Shown here piece after piece: positions 57,269 through 64,000 of a DNA stretch of 64,000 nucleotides. The stretch comes from Fusarium oxysporum f. sp. lycopersici 4287 (taxonomy: Eukaryota > Ascomycota > Sordariomycetes > Hypocreales > Nectriaceae), in NCBI RefSeq assembly GCF_000149955.1, contig NC_030986.1, positions 4,153,333-4,217,332 on the forward strand, written 5' to 3'. Numbering within the stretch: the first letter of the stretch is position 1; every line of letters begins with the position of its first letter. The notes below the pieces were generated by a model. It was given only the letters and a program-made list of their open reading frames with translations, was not told the DNA's origin and did no database searches. The position numbers and the translations under genes are program-made.

Positions 57269-57973
57269 ATGGCCCAGCAGTACTCTCAGGGACCTAATGT
57301 CCAGAACCAGGAATGGCAGAACAACCTCTGCAATTGCTCGCCCTGCGACTCTTGCCTGCTCGGCACTTTCTGCCCCTGCATCCGTATGTGATCTGTGTCA
57401 CAAATTGATTGCAATTGGAAGACTGACAAACTCGCCATAGTCTTGGGTAAAACCGCCGATCGTATGAGAGACCCTACTATGCAGACTGCCGATACCTGCA
57501 ACAGCGATGCTCTTATATTCTGCGCGATCAACTGCGTGACTGGCTGTGGTTGGATGTAAGATGATTACCGGAGTCTTGTTCAAACCATCAACTAATACGC
57601 GGCTCCTAGTTACTCCATGATGAAGCGTGGTGAAATCCGTGAGCGATTCGGCATCAAGGGCAGTGGCATGAACGACTGCTGCGTCAGTTACTGGTGCCTT
57701 TGCTGTGCTCTTATCCAGCAGGACAACGAAGTCAAGTCTCGTCTTTCACAGGGGCCTATCACCCAGGGCTACCAAGCTCAGAAGGAGGGTATGCACATGC
57801 CGACATCTCCTCCTGCTCAGCAGCAGCAATATCATGATCAGAAGCCCAACCCTCAGCAGCAGGCCCCTCAGCCCGATTATCAGCTTCCTCAGCACGGTTA
57901 CCAGTCTCCCCAGCCTCAGGGATCCTACCCTCCACCTCAGCAGACTTACAACCCTCAGCAGCCCCAGTATTAG
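57269..57973 (+). CDS. PLAC8-family cysteine-rich membrane protein, 197 aa
   Basis: Exons are 57269-57383, 57441-57555 and 57610-57973, with introns of 57 and 54 bases, in phase. The PLAC8 domain spans about residues 14-115. WQNNLCNCSPCDSCLLGTFC opens it, then CPCILLGKTADRM across the first splice, NSDALIFCAINCVTGCGWIY across the second, GEIRERFGIKGSGMNDCCVS and WCLCCALIQQDNEV. These Cys-rich hydrophobic segments are the two membrane regions of the family (plant and fungal members act in cadmium resistance, cell size or calcium handling). The tail is rich in Gln, Pro and Tyr (QQQQYHDQKPNPQQQAPQPD). The exact role here is unknown. Confidence 0.9.
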
Positions 57974-58968
57974 GCCATTCGACCAGGGAGTGTACAGCAA
58001 GATGGAGCCTCACACCGATATGGCACCACAAAAAGAAAGAAATACATGTGAAGGGGGCGATCAGAGAAATATCTGGCAGAATTGACTTTGAGCGCGGACG
58101 GGTACGCGCCAACGGATTATACCTATATACCCAGTGACGAAGACGGTCATTTCTTATTTATATTATATTTATTTCGATGTATTATTTGCTTCAATGAATA
58201 ATCTACTGTTCACCTTTCAGTTACATATGAAAGCGTCACACTTCTTCTTCCATTCTCTTTTGAATTGCCTAGTTCGGCGAAGGAAAACGAAATGGAGAAT
58301 CAGCAGACAATATTAATGAAACTCTAAAAAGAAAAAAGAAAAACCTTCACGCTTCAGCTCGAGAGACCCTTGCAAGCTATCATTTATGATTCCACTTGAC
58401 CTTCCCCTTCGAGGCATGGTTTTGTTTCGCTATGTAATGATGCTTCCTGGGATTACGGTCTGTGCACTTTGATATTTCGGCGATTTCCATGTTACAGAGC
58501 TATTCCGATGCTCGGAATCACAGCTTGTGAGATCAGAGTGCGGATTATCAGATATAAGCCATACTAAGCGATACTTGAGAATTTACTGGTACAATCGCTC
58601 AATGATATATACACTTACGGACTGGTGCTGACGTTAATCTCCCCTTCTGATCCTCGCAAGATGTATCACAATTCGGACAGACCGGCAGCACTTCAGTATC
58701 CTGGGGGTATCAATAAAAATTTCATTCATGATCTCTGTCCCTGTCGTTTTTTCAGACTGACAGCAAAACGCCCACGCCGCACCTCTATAGTGGTTGGACA
58801 AACGCCTATTCAGATCTACGGTTATAGAGGCCCTTTACCCTCAACCCAAATCAAACCCTTCTGAATCTTGTGCCCAAATCCCCAATGCAATTGAATGCAT
58901 ATAAACAAACCAGTCCATTTTTCCGTATCCCTTTCCATCATCCCATCATTTTTTCCAAACATATATCA
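57974..58968. other. Convergent intergenic region
   Basis: 3' flanks of the PLAC8 gene (plus) and the IMP dehydrogenase gene (minus). AT-rich; no additional gene or RNA was recognised. Confidence 0.6.
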
Positions 58969-60813
58969 TTACGCATAAAGCTTCTTCTCATAAGACTCCA
59001 TGTTGACGTTGCCCTCCAACTGGGCGCTGGCTGTTCGAAGCTCGAAGCGCAGCTCACCAGCCTCGGCACTCTCGTGCATAGTCTTAAGGCTGGTCATACC
59101 ACTGTCCTGGAGAGAGTGCTTGAGACCAGCAGCGAGATAGGGAACAAACTTGTTGATCGAACTATTGCATGTTAGCATTCACGGTTCCATTTGGCTTCGG
59201 GTTATGACTTACCCTCGGTGAGCAACAGCGCCAGAAACACCCTGAGCAACCAGGACGCTATCACCCTCAGAAAAGTAACGGGCAGTACCAGCATTGCTCT
59301 TCTGGCTGTCCTTACCACCGTTGCCGGCTTTCTTGTCCTGCATAGCATCGATACTTCCCATGCCTCGGTAAGCCTTGACGAGCTTACCCTCGCGGGAGAC
59401 GAAAGAGGTGCCGGGAGACTCAGTGGTACCAGCCAAGAGACCACCCATCATGATGGTAGAAGCACCCAGAGCAAGGCCCTTGACGATGTGGCCAACGTTC
59501 TGGATACCACCATCGGCGATACAAGGAACACCGAAGCGGGCAGCGAACCGGCTGACGCTGTAGACAGCGGCAGCCTGAGGACGGCCGACAGCCATAACCT
59601 CCTGAGTGATACAGGCAGAACCACTGCCCATACCGATTCGGAGACCGTCGACACCAGCAGCGATCAGAGAAGCAGCCTGCTCTCGAGTCACGACGTTTCC
59701 GCCAATGACGTCGACACCAGGGAACTCACTCTTCACCCACTTGATCATCTCAATCTGATACATGCTGTTACCCTGAGAGCTGTCAAGGATAACGATGTCA
59801 AGGCCAGCGTCAACCAGCTTCTTGAGGCGAAGCTTGTCCTCGGGGCGAGTGCCAATGGCAGCAGCGCAGAGGAGCTGCTTGCTGTCGGGAAGCTTGGAGG
59901 CATTGGGGAAGTGCTGGTTCTTGGTCAAATCGGAGCGAGAGATCATAGAGACCAGGTTGAAGTCCTTGTCGACAATGGGCAGCTTGCCCTTCTTGGACTT
60001 GGAAAGACTCTTGTTGGCTTCGAGGAGAGTGACGTGCTCGGGAGCAGTGACAAGGTCAGTAACCATGACATTGGAGACGGGCTGGTCAAGGTCCTCCTCG
60101 AACTGGAGGTCTCGGTTGGTAACAATACCAAGCAGCTTGGAACCAAGCTTGCCGTCGGCTAAATTTTTTCTTGTCAGCCCAATATTCTTGTGCGGGGCAA
60201 TGCGACCATAGATGACAAAACAACGAGTTGTGGTGATTGATCATAGTAAATAAAGTCCCCATGACAATAGTCTATACGGTGGAACGAAAGTTATATAAAA
60301 GGGTGTATAATCATGCAATCTTGTGAGAGGTGAGAATGCTGTATAACACTTACCAGTGACTGGGAAACCACCGAAACCCCACTTCTCCTTCAGAGCTTTG
60401 GCCTCACCAACAGTGGTGTTGCGATCAATGACGATAGGGTCGAGGATGAAACCGTTCTCGTATCGCTTGACCTTGCGGACCATATCGGCCTGAGCCTCAG
60501 GAGAGCAGTTGTGGTGAATAACACCAAGACCACCCTGGAGAGCCATGTGGATAGCCATCTCGTGCTCTGTGACAGTGTCCATGGGAGACGAGACGAAGGG
60601 AGTCTTGAGGGTGATGCGCTTGGTGATGGGCGCATCGAGAGTGACCTCAGAGGCAGCGAAGCCAATGTAGCCGGGTAGAAGCAGGAAGTCATTGTAGGTA
60701 AGACCACCGTGCTTGGTTGTGTCCATAAGCTCGTGGATGTCGAGGCCATCCTTCTGCTTGTACTCCTTCAGCACCTCGAGGGCTGTGGTGTAGTCAAGGA
60801 CTGAGGCAGACAT
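58969..60813 (-). CDS. IMP dehydrogenase, 532 aa, three exons
   Basis: The enzyme converts IMP to XMP with NAD+, the committed step of GTP synthesis and the target of mycophenolic acid. Exons are 60813-60354, 60158-59213 and 59161-58969. Intron 1 is 195 bases, long for this genome; intron 2 is 51. The N-terminal barrel start is [17 protein letters not shown]. The CBS pair lies at about residues 115-240, and intron 1 cuts into it ([20 protein letters not shown]). The NAD-site segment is [20 protein letters not shown]. The catalytic loop is [20 protein letters not shown], with the catalytic Cys near residue 336. [20 protein letters not shown] and the flap region [10 protein letters not shown] follow. 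The C-terminus is [10 protein letters not shown]...KKLYA. Length and all motifs are normal. Yeast orthologues are the IMD genes. Confidence 0.96.
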
Positions 60814-61333
60814 GACTGGCAGATAAAAGAGTATATGACGAGAAGAATGGAAATGTGAGGTCGAAGGCGAGTTGAGTCGATAAGCAAGCTCTGGCCTTTA
60901 GTATCGACTGCTAAGATTGATAGAACGCTTCTTCCCGAAAGAAAGAAAAGAGAAAAGAATTGGTGGTGCTGCTTCAAAAACTTTTTTATGGGACGCGGGA
61001 CCCTGTAAGGTGAGGGGCAACTTGGAGGGGCAGTTGCTTCTCTGAATGGATGAACTTGGTCAAGGCTCGCGAGACAGGTGGAGCCATCCTCTTTTTTTCC
61101 TTCGAAGCTCTGCTAGTTTTTCTTGCCGAGATCGCTAAAATTAATAAGCTCTTTATCACCACTTTGAAATTGATTTACCCTGCAGCTGTGGTGTTGGAGT
61201 CTTATTATGGATAAACTGCACTTGTTTGCGAACTTGTATGGCTTATGATAATGAATAAGCTAAGTGTTTATTGGGTTTGGCAAGTTGTGCTTCAGTCCTG
61301 AGTATGTGTGAGTTGTCAATCGTGACAGACCCT
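60814..61333. promoter_or_regulatory. IMP dehydrogenase promoter region and GH36 3' flank
   Basis: 520 bases between the IMP dehydrogenase start and the GH36 stop, both genes on the minus strand. No other gene was recognised and no specific element can be named by reading. Confidence 0.5.
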
Positions 61334-64000
61334 TCACAAACTGAAGTAGACCTTGACTTCAACGTCATTTCCCCATCGAGTTTCAAGACCCAATTCCTTC
61401 CAGGCTTTTCCAATGTCGATCTCAAGTACGCGGGTATCAACCTTAGAAATGGCCACGGTATGCAAGGGTATCACCTTTTCTTGAACCGTGATCAGGAAAT
61501 CACCTTCGATCGTCAAAGAAGGGAGCGTAGAGACAAAGATCCCTAAATATTGTTAGATTTTAGTCATCGTGAAGAAACAGTAATACTTCTTACCTAGGAT
61601 GCCAAATGCTTTAGCTCGCGTATCAATCAAAGCACGGCCATTCTCTCGCTCTTGAACATCGCTCATGAGGATTGCTGCTGCGCCAGCCATCTTGCCCAGC
61701 AGGCCCAAATTCGAGATCACGACATTGCCATGTTTCTTGCTGGATAGGCGAGTTAGAGGAAAGGCGGAGAGAATATCATACCCTCTGACAGGCAATGAGA
61801 TAGTAAATAGTGACTCTGGGCTCTCGACCTTGGTAGGATGAGAAACCTTGCCCGTGGTATGAGCACGAACCACATATTCAAGATCGTGAACCACGCCAGG
61901 GAACGCTGAAAGGGAAACCAATTCAGTCAATGGCCGAGAGGAGATATTGAAAATGGCCATAATAGGGCTTCCGGTATGTGAGGCTCCTGAATCATGATTA
62001 GTACACACTACTCACCTCCCTCTAGATAATTCTCACCATGATAGCTTCCAACCTTGAGGAGTAAATCATCGTCATATCCGATATAAGGGTCAACGGCCTT
62101 TCCTAAAGAGCTTGGCCGGAATATGACAGTCTTACCCCGCGGGGTATGACCACTCATTTGCTCAATAAGATCCAAGTCATGCTCACCGGGAACATCAGTG
62201 ATATAAATTGGACCTCCGCTCACACATCTGGCCGCAGCATGAAATCCAGAATACTCATGTACAGTTTGGAACATATCCCAATCCGGAAGAACATTTAGAT
62301 GCTGCATGAAAATAGCATTGTGCGCATTTGTCCACACGTGCCAGGGATGTGAAGCAGGAATCTCAGGGAAGAAGTCGTCAGAGTTTCGTACAAGAATGGT
62401 AGGCCGATTGGTTGGCATCTGCGAGTGGAAGAGTGCCTCCGGGAACTGCGACATACATGATATCGCCTTGGCACTGAAGTGACGAAGTGTCGAGATGGTC
62501 CACGCATCGAGGTACGTATTGATCAGATCTCGGCGAGGGGAGGCTTCAATCCACGTATCGAGCATGAACTGCGCGTCCGTCTTAACAGCATCGATACCGG
62601 CATCCGAAAGGAATCGATAAAAGTCATCATAGAATCGATTCACATCTTCTTGTGCGATCACCGTCATCTTCCCACCCAACGGAAGGTTTCGGCGGTCAGC
62701 ATCTTCCCGTGTCACTTCGATAGTCTTGTATGTCTTGGCAAGCTTGCCGTCAGGGGCAATGCCACCCCAGTAGCCCAGGAGGGCATGCCAAACAGCAATG
62801 TGTTGGATATGTGGATGGTTCTGTCGAATATGAGATATGGTGGATTTCAAGCCTGTGGGAAATGCCTTGGGCTCCGCTTCAAAATCATTCCAGCCATATT
62901 GAAACTGGCTGGGGCCGCGATAATCGATCGACTGCCAGTTGTCATCAATGATGAGACTCGATACTTGGATGTTGTGCTCAGAAAGCTTATCAAGAGCGTC
63001 GAATATTTTCTGGTCTGTCAGTCGTTGCCCCAGAGCGTTCCATGTGCCTGTGAATCATTAGTTCGTGGTCCTTCGAAGTTGACCATACTCAAGAACACAC
63101 AGAAACCCAGTCCATCAAACCAGTATTCTAGCCACTCTGGTTTGAAGTCATTCTTCAATGCGGATAACTCCTGTGACCACTCATCGCTGGCCTTCTTTGT
63201 TCCCGCAACCATATCTCGAGCATGATACATCACAGATGCAATGGCGCAGTCGAAATCGTCTCCAACCGAAACAAGAATAACGGCCTTTTCTTCGGAAAGA
63301 CCGTCATTTCGGATCTGAATTGTCAGATATTGCAGGAAGCTGTATCAGACACACTTACATGAACATGAAGCTTTCCATTGGGCTCGCTTCGAAATACTGG
63401 CAAGACATGACTGACACCGCCGACGGCAAGGAGCACTAGGTTTTGACCTTGGGGGCTTAAGAAGCAACAGAGAATGGCATCTTTATCGAGGTTAAATTGA
63501 GAGTGCCCATGGCGAGGTGCAAGCCACGGTGACCATAGTCTGACAAGAGAAAACCATCTATGTCCGGTCAGATAACATGGTCGCTACTGGATTTTCGGTA
63601 CGTCGTCGTGTTACTCAGCTGAACTTACCTGACAAAAGAGCCCCAGGGAGTACCGACACTGATGTCTCTGTACGTAGACTCATCGCCATTTGCAGCTGGA
63701 ATGACTGCTTCGAGTGACCAGAGTGAAGTTCTAGGTGATTGACTCAAACGTGGCTTGACACTCCAGTCTTGAGAGTTAAGATCAGGAATTAAATCAGAGA
63801 AATCACTAGAAGAAATCCTGTTAGAAGCATTGACAATCAAGCCATCATTGAGACCCTGTTCATCGCGGATCCATCTCCAGTCTGCATCAGGACTATGTCG
63901 AAACTTGAGAGTGAATTGCACAGATGCTGTAAATGAGAAGGAAGACGTGAAATAGAATCGTGCCATAGAATCATCCAGTACTTGGAGAGTCTGAGGAACT
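61334..64000 (-). CDS. GH36 raffinose synthase/alpha-galactosidase (Sip1-like), 5' end outside window
   Basis: The family transfers or releases alpha-galactosyl groups of raffinose-type sugars; fungal members are usually annotated as raffinose synthase Sip1. Exons in the window are 64000-63629 (partial), 63557-63359, 63314-63101, 63047-62037, 61986-61594 and 61542-61334, with introns of 71, 44, 53, 50 and 51 bases, all in phase. The frame is open to the window edge (VPQTLQVLDDSMARF), so the start lies beyond 64000. Signature segments are YWFDGLGFCTWNALGQRLTD across a splice, SSLIIDDNWQSIDY, HALLGYWGGIAPDG, the nucleophile motif DAVKTDAQFM, PDWDMFQTVH and GGPIYITDVPGEHD. The C-terminal beta domain ends WGNDVEVKVYFSL. 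At 62036 two donors are nested, GTGAGA (50-base intron, used here) and GTGAGT 21 bases later (29 bases); both keep phase and only the first has normal length. Confidence 0.9.

Noticed and set aside
59191..60162. Plus-strand open frame of 323 codons opposite IMP dehydrogenase
   Set aside because: Shadow of the IMP dehydrogenase coding exon, whose catalytic motifs are complete on the minus strand.

Overview
The window is nuclear DNA of a filamentous ascomycete, most likely Fusarium or a close relative in the Hypocreales. The reasons are genes split by introns of mostly 44 to 80 bases (GT...CTNAC...AG), single genes separated by long AT-rich or CT-rich stretches, an N-myristoylated PPZ-type phosphatase, a hybrid histidine kinase, a SUR7-family protein and fungal-type mitochondrial proteins. 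The genus is inferred from style and gene content, not from a database match. Gene models were built by reading both strands and joining exons by hand. Exon edges are therefore predictions from splice consensus, reading phase and family conservation.

Layout. 0-12 kb: a small secreted cysteine-rich protein (minus, 1929-2178), a WDR6/Trm734-type WD40 protein (minus, 4407-7695) and a SUR7-like membrane protein (minus). 12-17 kb: an Hsp70-family gene of nine exons with one damaged splice donor (minus), facing a coiled-coil gene that has become a pseudogene (plus). 19-24 kb: a PPZ-type Ser/Thr phosphatase (plus), then a convergent pair of mitochondrial genes, an RGG-rich protein (plus) and a ribosome recycling factor (minus). 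24-27 kb: an intron-containing tRNA-Val(UAC), an inverted partial copy of it and degenerate repeats. 26.6-30 kb: succinate-semialdehyde dehydrogenase and a four-helix membrane protein (both minus). 30-34 kb: a long gene-free stretch that includes the likely leader of a 1508-residue hybrid histidine kinase (plus, to 38853). 40-42 kb: a PH-like, Glu/Pro-rich protein (minus). 42-51 kb: almost 9 kb without an intact gene, holding zinc-finger-like relics. 51-64 kb: a large orphan protein, mitochondrial bL36, a LYR-motif protein, NatD (NAA40), a PLAC8 cysteine-rich protein, IMP dehydrogenase and a 5'-truncated GH36 raffinose synthase/alpha-galactosidase that runs off the right edge.

How the genes fit together. 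Most intact genes are ordinary cellular functions: tRNA modification, plasma-membrane organisation, phosphatase and two-component signalling, GABA shunt, mitochondrial translation and assembly, histone acetylation and GTP synthesis. They are not an operon or a biosynthetic cluster. Between them lie pockets of decay: a broken Hsp70 splice site, a pseudogene with two stops and a frameshift, a tRNA fragment and zinc-finger relics. The most useful points to check are the small secreted protein, the damaged Hsp70 donor, the coiled-coil pseudogene, the tRNA-derived duplication, the orphan zinc-cluster protein and the repeated basic-Ser-Phe motif in the PH-like protein. I found no convincing new multi-gene system.
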